Source of the DNA: Megaustenia siamemsis
Lineage: Eukaryota > Mollusca > Gastropoda > Stylommatophora > Ariophantidae
Direction of reading: 5' to 3'
Length of the DNA: 64,000 bases
Assembly: GCA_032433765.1 (NCBI GenBank)
Contig: JAVIAB010000073.1
Location: forward strand, 51,843,144-51,907,143
Positions 21,977-34,335 of the stretch are shown here, piece after piece; positions within the stretch are counted from its first letter, which is position 1; every line of letters starts with the position of its first letter. Made by a program: the position numbers and the translations under genes. A model generated the notes under the pieces. That model was not told where the DNA came from. It searched no databases and saw only the letters and a program-made list of their open reading frames with translations.

Positions 21977-22254
21977 CTGCATGCTCAAAGAAAATAGTGT
22001 TTTTTTGGGTTTTTTTTTTTTAATATATATTGTAGTTTGAGAGTGGATGACCGAATAGATAGAAGCCAGTGTTCTCCAAATAAGGTGGGGGCTGGTTCCA
22101 ATTATATTAGCGTCGTCTCTTCATTCGAGGGATGAAACAAAACTCTGACTCACAATCGAATTTACAACAGCATACCACGACCCCCATAGGGGATGCGCCT
22201 CAGATAAGGAATAAAAATAGCAATTATATGGCAGGGGAGGGGATTAAAAATAGG

Positions 22255-22402
22255 AATTTTACGAAAGTAATATTCGTAATTATATAGGGGTAAAAGTCGT
22301 AATTATTGTGAGGCAAAAGTCGTAAATATTGTGAGGTTAAAGTCGTAAATATAGTGAGGTAAATGTCGTAAATATAGTGAGGTAAATGTCGTAGTTATGT
22401 GA
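22255..22402. repeat. 22-bp minisatellite, about 6 copies
   Basis: The unit core gtcgtaaatatagtgaggta varies at the trinucleotide after gtcgta. Confidence 0.9.
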
Positions 22403-22664
22403 CTTTTAAAACTGGAGTGGTTGTCTGCAACTTAAAAAAAATGTGAAGTTGTGTTCGATACATCTTGGAACTTTCCAATCGATTCGGCTGAAAGAAATGG
22501 AGCTCAATTATGCTATATAAAATTATAGCTCCCTGAGCTGGGGATGGGGGAGGTGACAAATAACAAGGAATAGGTGCGCATACCGTCTTGCCTCAAAATA
22601 CTGCTGTCGAAAAGAGTGAAGTTTAATAGTTACATCTACGTCATTAAAATGAGAGTGACTCAGA

Positions 22665-22872
22665 GTATGTAGAGAAACAAATGAAAAGACCATTAGGGGC
22701 CACAGAGAAAGAATTTCTCAGAAGAATGTTGAATTCTATTGACAGGAAAAAAATAGAAACACTAAGAGTGAAATTCTCGAAGAGGCCAACACAAAAAGAG
22801 AACTAAAAAAAGAAAGAGAGAAGCTATCGACATGTTACGGGCAGATCATAAAGAGAGGAAATTTGGAACAGG
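22665..22872 (+). mobile_element. LINE C-terminal remnant (family L-B), first half
   Basis: Matches the L-B block MKRRLEATEMGFLRRMLK and following residues with many stops. The reading stops at a KRGNLE block, where SINE-C is inserted; the rest resumes at about 23095. Confidence 0.75.
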
Positions 22873-23088
22873 TTGTCTAGTTGACAGTGTACCATAATGC
22901 ACAGTCTCTTGTGGGAAGGTGATATGTCAAAGAGTACATGTTCGATTCTGATTCGAGCTGTCTTTTGTTCTTTGGTTTTTCTGTTGTTAGTTATTTGTGA
23001 TTTTTGTCCGAGTGTTGTAATCCTGTTCCACTGAAATTATTCGCTGATCTGTTGCCTCGGCAGTTTCCCTCCATCAAAATATGCATTT
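22873..23088 (+). mobile_element. SINE-C inserted in an L-B remnant
   Basis: Head with B-box-like atgttcgattctg at about 22946, then body blocks tgttcttt, tgttagttatttgtg, gagtgttgtaatcctgttcc and cagtttccctcc as in the 49.8-kb copy. The two halves of an L-B reading frame lie on either side. Confidence 0.82.
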
Positions 23089-23270
23089 CTTTTCAGTCTT
23101 TCAAAGTCGAAATACTTGGTCTCATCTGGTAAAATATAGGGGAAAAAGAGATCACGAACAACAAAGAGAGAAGGTGCTAGATAACTTGGTCTCGTGGCAC
23201 GGTAAACAGTCAACAACATGAGGCGAGAGCGGAGAATTGTGCGAAGGACACGATCTTCTATGTCACGCCA
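23089..23270 (+). mobile_element. LINE C-terminal remnant (family L-B), second half
   Basis: Resumes with a YLVSSGKI block, then RSRTTKRE and the LVSWHGKQST-equivalent, ending near the DNA block gaaggacacgatc. Confidence 0.7.
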
Positions 23271-24827
23271 AACGGACTTTTACACACTCAAACAGCATAA
23301 GAGAAAACTATGTTATTCCTAAATTACCTACAGTAGTTAGCTTTCTCCGTTTACAGATTTCAGGTTTAATAAGTCGTGAATATGTTTGCAATGAAACATT
23401 TTATTTATTTATTATTTAATGGCAATACTACTGTCTGCATGCAGTAGTTTAATTCAATTTCACTACTAACAAGAAATGTACACCCGTGAGAATGTTTAAA
23501 ACCCTTGGAGGAGTAATGCACTTACTATTTATCGTCTTAGTATTCGTTCCATATCTCTACAGGCAAACCTCAGTTGGCAAGTACTGGCTCAGGAGACGCC
23601 TTCTAAAGAAGGCCTTGCTTGTCGTCCATCATTTCCAAATTGTACTCTCTCACAAACGTTTAATGATAGAATGTTCCATTTCTTACGTGGGGACAAATTA
23701 CATTAACAAACGGCGGTCGACGATTTATAACTAAATGACTGCATAAGAACCAGTGAATCGTAAGTGACCACGATCTTCTAACACTAAGCTCTAATAATAT
23801 ATTCACCAGTCTAGTTAAATTAGTACATACCATGAAAGGAAAGCAAACCCAGCTACACAGAATGTCGCGTTGAAGTTGGATACGTTTGGCCGAAGTGCGT
23901 CAGTACAGCAGCTTGCAATAAATCATGACACAACGAAAACGCGAATTTACGAGCAGACCACGAATAGAAGTAATCGTCCATCCGACGCACAATAATAATA
24001 AATATGATGATGTTGATGTTTGTAATGGATGATGACGATAATTCATTGCTTTGCAATTCATAAACATTCAGATTTCCAGTCTGATTTTAGAGCTTCTGTA
24101 TGCTACATCAAACATTGAGAATATTAATCAACACTTGGTTGTTGTACATGTCTCGTAAGATCACCTTTTTCTACTCCTTCGCTTCCCCTTGCATTCTTTC
24201 TAATATTGATGGAGATATACAGTTCTGGTTCTCGTCATTCTGACAGCTTCAACCATTTGATGTTGCAGCATTCCCTTAGTGTTAGAAAGTCCAACTTTCT
24301 CTAGACTTACCTCTTGCTCTTCTCTCTTCTCCTTTGTCTGGTATGACAGGGTAAGTCACGGCGGAATCAACCAACTAAAAGTATGAATATTAAAGCACCC
24401 GGCACACCATATCCTGTCTCCACCAAATTCAGATCTCCAGGCCATAATACCTCTGATGACTTTTGGGTTACTGACATCGACTCATCGACTCTCTGATACC
24501 CCCTGTCGGTTCACTTTGGAGAACCGTCTCATCGCCCATTTTGGTACACTCCATCTGAGAGTTTAAACTCTTTTCACTCTTTTCTTTAATCACTGGTCTC
24601 CTTTCCATTCGTTAATGTGTCCTATCTTTTTCCTCCCTGCGTTATCTTTATTACATCTCCTGCTATTTGCCTCCCCCCTAGCCACCTCTGTCTTCTTTCC
24701 CTATTTTTCTCTTATTCACCGTATTTTATGGGAAACCTCCTTTCACCCATCTTCATGAGAATCCCTTTCAAATTGCTTCACTGTTTGGCTCATTTTCGTC
24801 CAATTAAATTGTTTCTGCCCTCACCAC
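23271..24827. other. No supported feature
   Basis: About 1.5 kb. A minus-strand donor-like GTATGT near 23833 ends a short open stretch with cysteines and two N-glycosylation sequons, but no acceptor of quality is present. Pyrimidine-rich at 24600-24780. Confidence 0.4.
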
Positions 24828-25050
24828 CATCATCATGTTCTATACCGGTTGGCGTAGGCAATCGTGTCCTTCCACAATCTTCTATCCACAGTGTATCGCA
24901 TCAGTTCAGTTGTTGACTGTTTTCCATGCCATGACACCAAGCTACCTAGTATCTACTTTCTTTGTCGTCCGCGATCTGTGTCCCCGAATTTTGCCTGTTA
25001 TAACCAAGTATCCCAATGTTCCTCGTCTCATGATGTGCCCGATATCTGCC
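24828..25050 (-). mobile_element. LINE 3' end fragment (family L-B)
   Basis: In reverse, the family end block (atcgcctacgccaac-type, here ggttggcgtaggcaatcgtg on plus) is followed by the tctatccacagtgtatcgca and ttgactgttttccatgccat landmarks shared by all L-B tails. Confidence 0.85.
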
Positions 25051-25464
25051 ATATTGCCTATTAATCATATAAATTATAGATGAGTAAATCCTGGCCACCA
25101 TAGTTTCTTTCCGCCATTTTTCAACTCAGTGTTTGTCCTTCGTGTTTATATATATTTTTAAATGTTATAATAGTGTTTGCCCATCGCTTTAATAGTTGTA
25201 TACTTTTTTTTTGTTTTTTAACCTGGTGAGGGCTTTTGCGCAACGTCGTTGATTGTCTCAGCTATCAACTAATTTAGCTGCTATATAGAATTTTATGGGG
25301 GTTTTATTTTTACACACTCCATACCCTCCAATACCACCACATTTTCGCGGATGAACATTGTGTGTTACTCTGACTTTTTTCTCTATGTAAAAGTGTGCGA
25401 CTCGCACCGAAAGATGTCATGCAATCACTCTCCTACACTCGTGGAAACATTTCTGAGAGATATA
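25051..25464. other. No feature seen
   Basis: Unique AT-rich sequence. Confidence 0.45.
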
Positions 25465-25474
25465 CTGTTTGTTC

Positions 25475-25716
25475 GGGAGTCGCGACAGCTCAGTGGTTAG
25501 TGAACTGGACTGCAAAGGACAAGAGGTAGGGTTCGATCCCAAACGATGGCTTCCGGTTCACCCAGCCTATGGGTACCGAATGTTTTTCTAGGAAAGTAAA
25601 GCGGCCGGGCGTAATACCGACCACATTACCCCAAAAACCATGTGCCGAAAGTCTGTAAAATGTATGGTCACTAACACCATATTCCCTATACGCCACATGG
25701 CGTACTTTACTTTTTA
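25475..25716 (+). mobile_element. SINE-A, copy 6, with target-site duplication
   Basis: Full copy with intact A box (cagctcagtggttagtg) and B box (gggttcgatcccaa). ctgtttgttc lies immediately before (25465-25474) and shortly after (25728-25737), a target-site duplication. Confidence 0.94.
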
Positions 25717-25739
25717 AAAAATATATCCTGTTTGTTCTC

Positions 25740-27283
25740 TTCAGGTAAGCATTAGTGTCTATTTTAAAAATACAAGGATTATCCCTACAGTGTTTTCTTT
25801 CCTATTTTTGGGGTGTACGTGGTTTTCTGTGGGGTTAGAGAATATCACCCTGACACCCATGTCCAGTGCAGTCGTTACGAAGTCTTCGGGTAAATTTTTA
25901 TTTGACCTCCATATGAAGAAGCACTTAAAGTTGTCCAAATTATACTTTATAGTTCATGTCATTGTTGAGTGTGTCTGTAGTAAGGTTTATGCACATATAC
26001 AAGGACGATGTGCTATATGTTGAATGGCTCTAAGCTACAGAGACAGTACTGGAACATCAACAGGCGCCGCCGAATCATGTAAAAGCAACAACGAGCCAGT
26101 GGTGGGATGTAACGTACAGATGTCCCCAAGATTAACAGGTAAAAGTAAAAACTTAGAAAGACTAGTTGGATATTAATCTGCTGAAGCATATTGTCACCTA
26201 TGGGTGTGCCTGATGTGTCGTAATATAAACTCTAACAATAATAAATAGCAACGAATTATTGTGTCTAACACACTGGTTAGTTCTAAATCAGAAGATCGTC
26301 AGCTGATCTAATTTTGATAAGGGCCTTGTAAGCTTTTTTAGAACACAGCAGGCATTAAGCATGAGAAGGAATTGCTAAGTGTTTAATGAAAAGCAACGTA
26401 GGTTTTCAATATTAAGATAAAGGGGAATATTTAGAACAACGAAATGACACCAGGACTAATTCTGACGATGAACTTCATTGCAATGTCCGACGCAAGCAAT
26501 AAAGAAACTTAGCTGGGATAAGATGAATATATAGAGGAACAAGAAAAGGAGGTACAGAAGAAAATTGTAATTAAAAAGAAAGAAGATAAAGAAGGGGTAG
26601 ATGGAAGTGAATGAGAATGAAATGAAACATAAGCCGAGAAAATAACGGAGAAGATAAAGATGAAGACGGAGAAATGGAGGAGGAAGTGAATAAAAAGGAA
26701 GATAAATAGGGAGTCGGACTTTGATAAGGAACTGAAATGAGATGAAAATAAGGAAGGTTGAGGGGGGGGGGGATGAATAAAAAGAGAAAGGAAGAAGAAA
26801 AAAAAAGATGCGAAGAAGATTATGGTTCGATGTCTATTTACAAAAACTCATATCAAACAGAAAAACAAAATAAACAAACAGTCGTGGGAATTACCGGTTT
26901 ACGGACAAATTATTTAATCAGCAGACATGAAAATATTAAAGACCTAAAGGATGTGCGCCATTAAGATAATTATTCTCTTGCGAGACGGTCTTCATGTTGT
27001 GTCAACAAACGAAAAGACAACTTTCAGGAGACTAGAAATCAAAGCTTCGGAATTTCCCTTAAGTTTTCAGTCTTGTTATATTTCACGTTATATTAATTCT
27101 CTACCCGAGCGGTTCTCAAAATGCGGAGTCCACGGGGACATTGAGGGGTCTACCAAACCTAATCAGAAAGCTATGCCCAAAGATACTTTCCTCTGCGACT
27201 GTAGCCTTTCAGCTTCGAGAAAAAATGAAGAGTACGGATCCATGCCCTGTAGTGTGCCCCATACAAATTACCCATCGCGATGT
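25740..27283. other. No supported feature
   Basis: About 1.5 kb. 26540-26830 is purine-rich with a G9 run near 26762. The 126-codon frame at 26951-27331 has no recognised motif. A gagcggttctcaaaatgcgg stretch near 27107 resembles hAT termini. Confidence 0.35.
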
Positions 27284-27288
27284 CTGCC

Positions 27289-27625
27289 TATTCATCAATC
27301 TATGCAGTGGCGTAACTTGCTGAATTGTTAACTCATTGGGCATGTCAAGTATTGTACACCTAATCTGCTATCTTTCTATTCATCAATATATCCAATGGCG
27401 TAACTTGCGTGAGTTGCTAACTCCTTGTGCAAGTCAAGCATTGTACCCCTAATCTGCTATCTTCCTGCTATCTTCCTATTCATTATTGTTACTTTATATT
27501 TCTTTTAAAATGTTGCGCTTCTAAAGAGTTTTGCGTCCGGGGTAAGCGACCCCCCACCCGACGCCATGCCACTGAATCCGACGCCATGCCACTGAATCCC
27601 ACGTCGCCATGCCACTGAATCCGTC
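27289..27625 (+). mobile_element. Probable hAT-type MITE debris with tandem duplications
   Basis: cagtggcgtaacttgc near 27305 and repeated gccatgccactg at 27565-27615 face each other as hAT-like ends, and ggggtaagcgaccccccacc near 27540 resembles hAT MITE interiors. Inside, an 88-bp segment starting tattcatcaat is duplicated (27289 and 27377). Near the right end a 20-bp unit, gacgccatgccactgaatcc, occurs three times. Confidence 0.5.
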
Positions 27626-27929
27626 GCTATCTAGATCTATCTTTTCCCCTCTTTTCCTTAATTCTGAGAGTTAATGATATCAGTGTAATACCTTTTGGTG
27701 ATGACGATGTTATTAACCCAAACAGTTTCAGCCGTCACTTCCTAATAAAACTCTGATCTGGCGTAATCTATTTCCCTACATCCACTTTTTTGGTTGTGTC
27801 TCTTCCCATTATATTCAGTATTCATCTTAGGCCTCTCATCTCTATAGTCAGCCTTACTTCTTTGTCTTTAAGTGAAAGTATAGCACTGATAGCATAGAAT
27901 TAGAAGGAATGTGCTGCTATACAGTGTAT

Positions 27930-28315
27930 TAGATGTTAATGTTTATTCTGTTGAAGTCTGTAGAAATGTGGTTTTACAGAAGAATGATGAGAATACCATG
28001 GACAGCTAAGAAGAGTAATGAAAACGTCCTGAAAGAGGCCAAAGCAAAAAGAGAGCTATTTTCCAATATTAGGAAGAAACAACGATCATTGTTTGGCCAT
28101 GCAATGAGAAGGGAACAGTTGGAATATAGTGTAACAACTGGGACAATTGAGGGACGAAGATATAGAGGGAAGTAAAGAGAAAAGATACCAGACATCTTAA
28201 GAGAATGGCTTGGCAGAAGGTCAACAACAGAAATGATAAATAACTCTCGTGATCGAAAGTTGTGGAGAGACTTGATCACCTACGCCAACAGGCCCAGTAC
28301 TAGATGATGATGATG
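27930..28315 (+). mobile_element. LINE 3' end remnant (family L-B2)
   Basis: Open over 80 codons: VEMWFYRRMMRIPWTAKKS, NENVLKEAKAKREL, RSLFGHAMRREQLEY and TTGTIEGRRYRG, then after a stop the REWLGRRSTTEMI block. It ends in a GAT repeat at 28300-28315. Confidence 0.88.
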
Positions 28316-28770
28316 ATGTTTATTCTTTAATCTTGGAGCAAATGGTTCAATCACTGTGTTTGCTTTTGCAGTGTCTGTTGTCAATTTGTTGATTTTCATT
28401 TTGAAACTTTAGAATAATTCTTACGTCACAATTGTTTGTTTTTTATCCTAAAGTGGTATTGTAAGTTATAATCTTGGAAATGCCACAGTATTAATGAATG
28501 ACACTTTATGAGTCTAGAGAACCCATTCTTAAAATTGTTATTTTACGAAAGTGGCTTTCATTTACGTCACTACACACACAACAAAAGTGTTTGCAAAAGT
28601 CTTTATTTATGAATTATATTTTAGTAGAATAATTCTCATTAAAAACAAAATAAAAGATTTGCAATTCTGCCAGTTTTGGGTGTTGAAATATTCCATTCTT
28701 AATTATATTTTTTTCTTTCAAGATGCATCTTCTTCTAATTACATTTAATGTATAATAAAAGAAGTATGAT
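28316..28770. other. No feature seen
   Basis: Unique AT-rich sequence. Confidence 0.45.
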
Positions 28771-29035
28771 CATCATCATGTGTCATACCGGTTGGCGTAG
28801 GTGATCATGTTCTTCCACAGTCTTCTATCTACAGTGCATCGTATCAGTTCTGTTGACTGTTTTCCATGCCATGACACCAATCTATCCAGTATTTTCTCTC
28901 TTTGTCGTCCGTGATATCTCTTTCCTTTTATTTAGCCGTTTGTAACCAAGTATTCCAACTCTCCTATTATTATGATGTGCCCGAAAAACGTTGATTGTTT
29001 TTTTTCTGATGTTTTTTAGGATCTGCCTTTTTGTA
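28771..29035 (-). mobile_element. LINE 3' end fragment (family L-B)
   Basis: Starts at the ATG-repeat tail (catcatcatg on plus) and shares ggttggcgtaggtgatcatg, ttgactgttttccatgccat and the cgaaaaacgttgattg block with the other L-B tails. Confidence 0.87.
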
Positions 29036-29138
29036 TAGATAAGTTTGTGCATTTTATCTTCATAGAAATATACAAATGAGGAAACCAACTAAAGTAGCAA
29101 TGACAAACGACTCTGACGTGGTTAAAGTCAGTTTACTT

Positions 29139-29716
29139 TAATTTGTTGCTCTCAGTATAGACGTGTGTAATTTGTTGCTCTCAATATAGACGTGTGTAAT
29201 TTGTTGCTCTCAATATAGACGTGTGTAATTTGTTGCTCTCAGTATAGGCGTGTATAATTTGTTGCTCTCAATATAGACGTGTGTAATTTGTTGCTCTCAG
29301 TATAGGCGTGTATAATTTGTTGCTCTCAGTATAGACGTGTATAATTTGTTGCTCTCAGTATAGACGTGTATAATTTGTTGCTCTCCATATAAACGTGTGT
29401 AATTTGTTGCTCTCAGTATAGACGTGTGTAATTTGTTGCTCTCAGTATAAACGTGTGTAATTTGTTGCTCTCAGTATAGACGTGTGTAATTTGTTGCTCT
29501 CCATATAAACGTGTATAATTTGTTGCTCTCAGTATAGACGTGTGTAATGTGTTTCTCTCCATATAAACGTGTGTAATTTGTTGCTCTCAGTATAGACGTG
29601 TTAATGTGTTGCTCTCAGTATAGATGTGTGTACATTGTTGCTCTCTATATAAACGTGTGTAATTTGTTGCTCTCAAAATAAACGTGTGTAATTTGTTGCT
29701 TTCAGTATAGACGTGT
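29139..29716. repeat. 29-bp minisatellite, about 20 copies
   Basis: The unit core is taatttgttgctctcagtat followed by agacgtgtg. Variants (agtataga, aatataga, catataaa) are interspersed. Confidence 0.97.
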
Positions 29717-30015
29717 GCTTTCTATTTTTGCCTTTCTACAGGATGACATCTGATCTGTTTATGCTAATTGTCATGCTACGGTCCTCACACACTTGTCCAC
29801 ATTATTTCGATGTTTGAATACATTTTCCGTTGTTGCCATTAGCGCTTTGTCATCCTCAAATAGGAGCTGTTTTCTTCATTTCTACCGGCCGTTTGACATA
29901 TATGGTATATGAGGAATAACATGAGTGACAGTGAAATCATTGTAGGACGTTGTATATGGTCGTTGTCTGGCTACGCCGTCGGATTCCTTTTCCTGGTGTA
30001 CAAAAGATAACAGTT
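29717..30015. other. No feature seen
   Basis: Unique spacer between two arrays. Confidence 0.5.
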
Positions 30016-31232
30016 CTTGATTATACTTGGTTGGTTATACTTGGCTGGCTATACTCGGTTATACTTGATTGGTTATACTTGGATGGTTAAACTTGGTTGG
30101 TTATACTTGGTTGGTTGTACTTGGTTGGTTGTACTTGGTTGGTTGTACTTGGTTGGTTGTACTTGGTTGGTTGTACTTGGTTGGTTGTACTTGGTTGGTT
30201 GTACTTGGTTGGTTGTACTTGGTTGGTTGTATTTGGTTGGTTGTATTTGGTTGGTTATACTTGGTTGGTTATACTTGGTTGGTTGTACTTGGTTGGTTAT
30301 ACTTGCTTGGTTATACTTGCTTGGTTATACTTGGTTGGTTATACTTGCTTGGTTATACTTGCTTGGTTATACTTGCTTGGTTATACTTGCTTGGTTATAC
30401 TTGGTTGACTATACTTGCTTGGTTATACTTGCTTGGTTATACTTGCTTGGTTATACTTGCTTGGTTATACTTGCTTGGTTATACTTGGTTGGTTATACTT
30501 GGTTGGTTATACTTGGTTGGTTATACTTGGTTGGTTATACTTGCTTGATTATACTTGGTTGGTTATACTTGCTTGGTTATACTTGGTTGGTTATACTTGC
30601 TTGGTTATACTTGCTTGGTTATACTTGGTTGGTTATACTTAGTTTGGTATGCTTCGTTGTTTATACTTGGTTGGTTGTACTTGGTTGGTTATATTTGGTT
30701 GGTTATACTTGGTTGGTTGTACTTGGTTGGTTATACTTGGTTGGTTATACTTGGTTGGTTATACTTGGTTGGTTGTACTTGGTTGGTTATATTTGGTTGG
30801 TTATACTTGGTTTGGTATGCTTCGTTGTTTATACTTGGTTGGTTGCACTTGGTTGGTTATATTTGGTTGGTTATATTTGGTTGGTTATACTTGGTTTGGT
30901 ATGCTTCGTTGTTTATACTTGGTTGGTTATACTTGGTTGATTATACTTGGTTTGGTATGCTTCGTTGTTTATACTTGGTTGGTTGTACTTGGTTGGTTGT
31001 ACTTGTTTGGTTATACTTGGTTGGTTGTACTTGGTTGGTTATACTTGGTTTGGTATGCTTCGTTGTTTATACTTGGTTGGTTATACTTGGTTGGTTATAC
31101 TTTGTTGTTTATACTTGGTTGTTTATACTTGGTTGGTTATACTTGGTTGGTTATACTTGTTTAGTTATACTTGGTTTGGTATGCTTCGTTGTTTATACTT
31201 GGTTGGTTATACTTGGTTGTTTATACTTGGTT
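30016..31232. repeat. 14-bp minisatellite, about 87 copies, with higher-order structure
   Basis: The unit is ttatacttggttgg with ttgtacttggttgg and ttatacttgcttgg variants clustered in blocks (TGT-type at 30110-30230, GCTT-type at 30300-30610). From 30640 on, a composite with tttggtatgcttcgttgttt recurs about every 100 bp. The 307-codon and other open frames are repeat artefacts. Confidence 0.97.
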
Positions 31233-31419
31233 ATTTCTCAGTGATCTCCCTTAGAAGTAGCATTTGTACAAACTCTCGGTTTTATTCTCTTAATCTGAAT
31301 CCCATTTGCGCTTCGCTTACCTAAAGTTCAATTATCCGTCTTAGTCTTTTCTCTCAATTGTATGCCAACGATTTTTCCACTGTGGCTTTAAACAAATATC
31401 CCTATATATTGTGTACAAT

Positions 31420-31630
31420 TTTGGGACATATAAAGAAACAATGTGCTACTAAAAACCGATCTTGGAGGGTACGCGTGTAAGGTAGACGTGGTAGAGGCAG
31501 ATCATGACTAAGACGGACTGATAGCATCAGGTGGTGGACAAGTGAACCTATGACAATGTGCGCAATTAAAGCAAGAGACAGTAAAATGACGCTCCATTGT
31601 AGCCAACCTTCGATGTGGAGACATCACCCA
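31420..31630 (+). mobile_element. LINE 3' end remnant (family L-D), degraded
   Basis: The order ttgggacatataaagaaaca, gtggtagaggcagatcatg, caagtgaacctatgacaatg, attaaagcaagagacag and gtagccaaccttcg matches the L-D tail at 32371-32578 with many mutations. Confidence 0.7.
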
Positions 31631-32304
31631 GTTAAAAAATATGTACAAACCCGTTTGCAGCCCTTTGTTTTTCCAAGTGAGATCGACAGCTTTCCTCCCC
31701 TACTGTTGTGTGGCTATGATGATCCATACTAAGTTGTAGATACATATGATCTATCTAATAATGATATTAGCAAAATAATGCACATAATGTTGACTCTACA
31801 GTTTCAAAAGCAGTGCACAAAAAGCTTTAAGCCTTATTTTTTTTGTTCAGTAATTTACCTTTTAATGTATATTTTTTACCATTTGTTTATTCAAAATCTA
31901 GCTTTTTAATTATTTTTATTGCCGTCAAATTGGACTTATATTTTATAAATTTAATATAATTCAAATTGGACTAATATTTAGTCGCTTCGCTTTTAATTTG
32001 CCGGACGATAAGGCTAACATGGGTCAAAGCTTGAACTGTCCTTCAGCTGTGAAGGAATGAATGGCTAGCTGAGTTTGGACAATAACAAGAGAAAGTAGGT
32101 ACAAGCAGACATTACTTCCAAATGCCTCGTTGTGGTGGTGAAGTTTAAGACTTCATTCACTTTAACTCACAACCGGATATGCTACATGACATGCTTTAAA
32201 ACTTAGCCTGATGGCCTTCACCTTGCTCCACAAAATTGTGTAACAATCTCCAAGAAAAGCCGAGGTCAAATTGTAAACGCTTTGTGCAAAACTAATGTGG
32301 ATAT
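31631..32304. other. No feature seen
   Basis: AT-rich unique sequence. Confidence 0.45.
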
Positions 32305-32370
32305 AATAGAGCAAACAAGTGTAGCGGTGAGATACTATACTCTAATAGAGCAAACAAGTGTAGCGGTAAG
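32305..32370. repeat. 39-bp minisatellite, first segment (about 2 copies)
   Basis: tagagcaaacaagtgtagcg units, interrupted by a LINE tail at 32371. Confidence 0.93.
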
Positions 32371-32578
32371 ATACAAGGTACAAAAGTAATATTAGAAGGG
32401 AAAATACAAGGTAAAAGAGGCAGAGGCAGACCAAGACGAACATGGACGAGTAACATCAAAACATGGACAAATCAGCCTATGACAACGTGCACCACCAAAG
32501 CAAGAGACAGAGCAGAATGGCGCTCCATAGTGGCCAACCTTCGTTGCAGAGACGGCACTCGATGATGATGATGATGAA
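32371..32578 (+). mobile_element. LINE 3' end (family L-D) inserted in the 39-bp array
   Basis: 5'-truncated L-D tail reading ILEGKIQGKRGRGRPRRTW, a KTWTNQPMTTCTTKARDRAE block and VANLRCRDGTR, then a stop and GAT repeat. 39-bp units lie on both sides, so the fragment arrived inside the array or was captured by its expansion. Confidence 0.88.
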
Positions 32579-33545
32579 TAGAGCAAACAAGTGTAGCGGT
32601 GAGATACAATACTCTAATAGAGCAAACAAGTGTAGCGGTGAGATACTATACTCCAATAGAGCAAACAAGTGTAGCGGTGAGATACAATACTCTAATAGAG
32701 CAAACAAGTGTAGCGGTGAGATACTATACTCCAATAGAGCAAACAAGTGTAGCGGTGAGGTACAATACTCTAAAGAGCAAACAAGTGTAACGGTGAGGTA
32801 CAATACTCTAATAGAGCAAACAAGTGTAACGGTGAGATACAATACTCTAATAGAGCAAACAAGTGTAAAGGTGAGATACTATACTCTAATAGAGCAAACA
32901 AGTGTAGCAGTGGTATACTATACTCTAATAGAGCAAACAAATGTAGTGGTGGGATACTATACTCTAATAGAGCAAACAAGTGTAACGGTGGGATACTATA
33001 CTCTAATAGAGCAAACAAGTGTAGCGGTGAGATACTATACTCTAATAGAGCAAACAAGTGTAACGGTGAGATACAATACTCTAATAGAGCAAACAAGTGT
33101 AGTGGTGAGATACTATACTCTAATAGAGCAAACAAGTGTAACGGTGAGATACTATACTCTAATAGAGCAAACAAGTGTAGCGGTGAGATACTATACTCTA
33201 TTAGAGCAAACACGTGTAGCGGTGAGATACAATACTCTAATAGAGCAAACAAGTGTAACGGTGAGATACTATACTCTAATAGAGCAAACAAGTGTAGCGG
33301 TGAGATACAATACTCTAATAGAGCAAACAAGTGTAGCGGTGAGATTCTATACTCTAATAGAGCAAACAAGTGTAGCGCTGAGATACAATACTCTAATAGA
33401 GCAAACAAGTGTAGCGGTGAGATACAATACTCTAATAGAGCAAACAAGTGTAGCGGTGAGATACAATACTCTAATAGAGTAAACAAGTGTAACAGTGAGA
33501 TAAATTACTCTAAAAGAGCAAACAAGTGTAGTTGTGAGATACTAT
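32579..33545. repeat. 39-bp minisatellite, main block (about 25 copies)
   Basis: Units of tctaatagagcaaacaagtg plus tagcggtgagatactata-type. Main variants are gatactata/gatacaata and tagcgg/taacgg. As 39 is a multiple of 3, one plus frame reads a 13-residue repeat (YTLIEQTSVAVRY) for 339 codons, which is an artefact. Confidence 0.97.
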
Positions 33546-34335
33546 GTTATAGAGCTGTAATGTTATTTATTCTTTATATTATCTTTGTACTCTCTTGACA
33601 GCACATCCCATTTATTTTAGTTGATAACAGGCAAATCATGACAGACTCTTTCTCTGGATACATAATGATAATCAAGTTTGACTGTCTCAAACCTATAGTG
33701 TTGAAGTTTAAATTCTCAACCACAACTCTTCACCTGAAAATCAGTGGCCAATAAAATTGTCGCAATTTATTCGCGAAGTGACAAATTGCAACTCGGTCAG
33801 CCCTCCTCACTCTGTGTCCGAGACCTAAACTCCAAAATCTGACCTGTGTCTCAACTGTCCCCCTATTTTACAATAACAGATTATTTTCGTGCCTTCTATA
33901 ACCTATTTAAAATAATGATTACTTCATGACTCTGACCTTTCCTGGTAGCTGTTTACCGGGCAGTAAAGTCATGATGGCAATGCATGCTATAGTCACTTCC
34001 ACAACTTGGTTGAAGTGGTATCTGAGGTCCTTACCCCTACTAACACTGCGTTATCTTCTAATTTCCACAACCTGCTGCGTGGAAAATTTCCATTGACCTA
34101 AACTCTCTGTATAATTCTACTTTACCTTCCTCACCTCTGTGTGTCTAACACCCACCATAAACTTTTACTCCTTTAACTTTGTTTCTACAACTTGTTATCT
34201 GGCTGGAAATTTTCCATACTTAAATTAATGTCTTAACACTGATTGTCGCTACCATATGTTACTGCTATTATCTATTGAGAAGCGGGTAACAACTAAGTTA
34301 CCTGCGCCCATGCTTTCACTAGCTTACTGTTACAA
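33546..34335. other. Unique spacer splitting the 39-bp array
   Basis: About 790 bp with no repeat units, no motif-bearing ORF and no LINE match. Confidence 0.55.

Noticed and set aside
21785..21988. 67-codon minus frame with QNQGNSSVVS repeats
   Set aside because: Translation of the triplicated SINE-A head.
23833..23920. A small minus-strand exon ending at GTATGT with Cys and two N-glycosylation sequons
   Set aside because: The acceptor is weak and the end is phase 2, which does not fit the phase 1 exons. No second line of evidence.
30017..31324. Long hydrophobic frames resembling membrane proteins (307, 229 and 171 codons)
   Set aside because: Translations of the 14-bp ttatacttggttgg array in different frames.
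32463..33486. 339- and 238-codon frames in the 39-bp array
   Set aside because: Period 39 keeps one frame open per strand. The start of the plus one belongs to a LINE tail.
29139..33545. A CRISPR array (regular repeats of 29 or 39 bp)
   Set aside because: No unique spacers lie between repeats, the units are contiguous, and the genome is eukaryotic in character.
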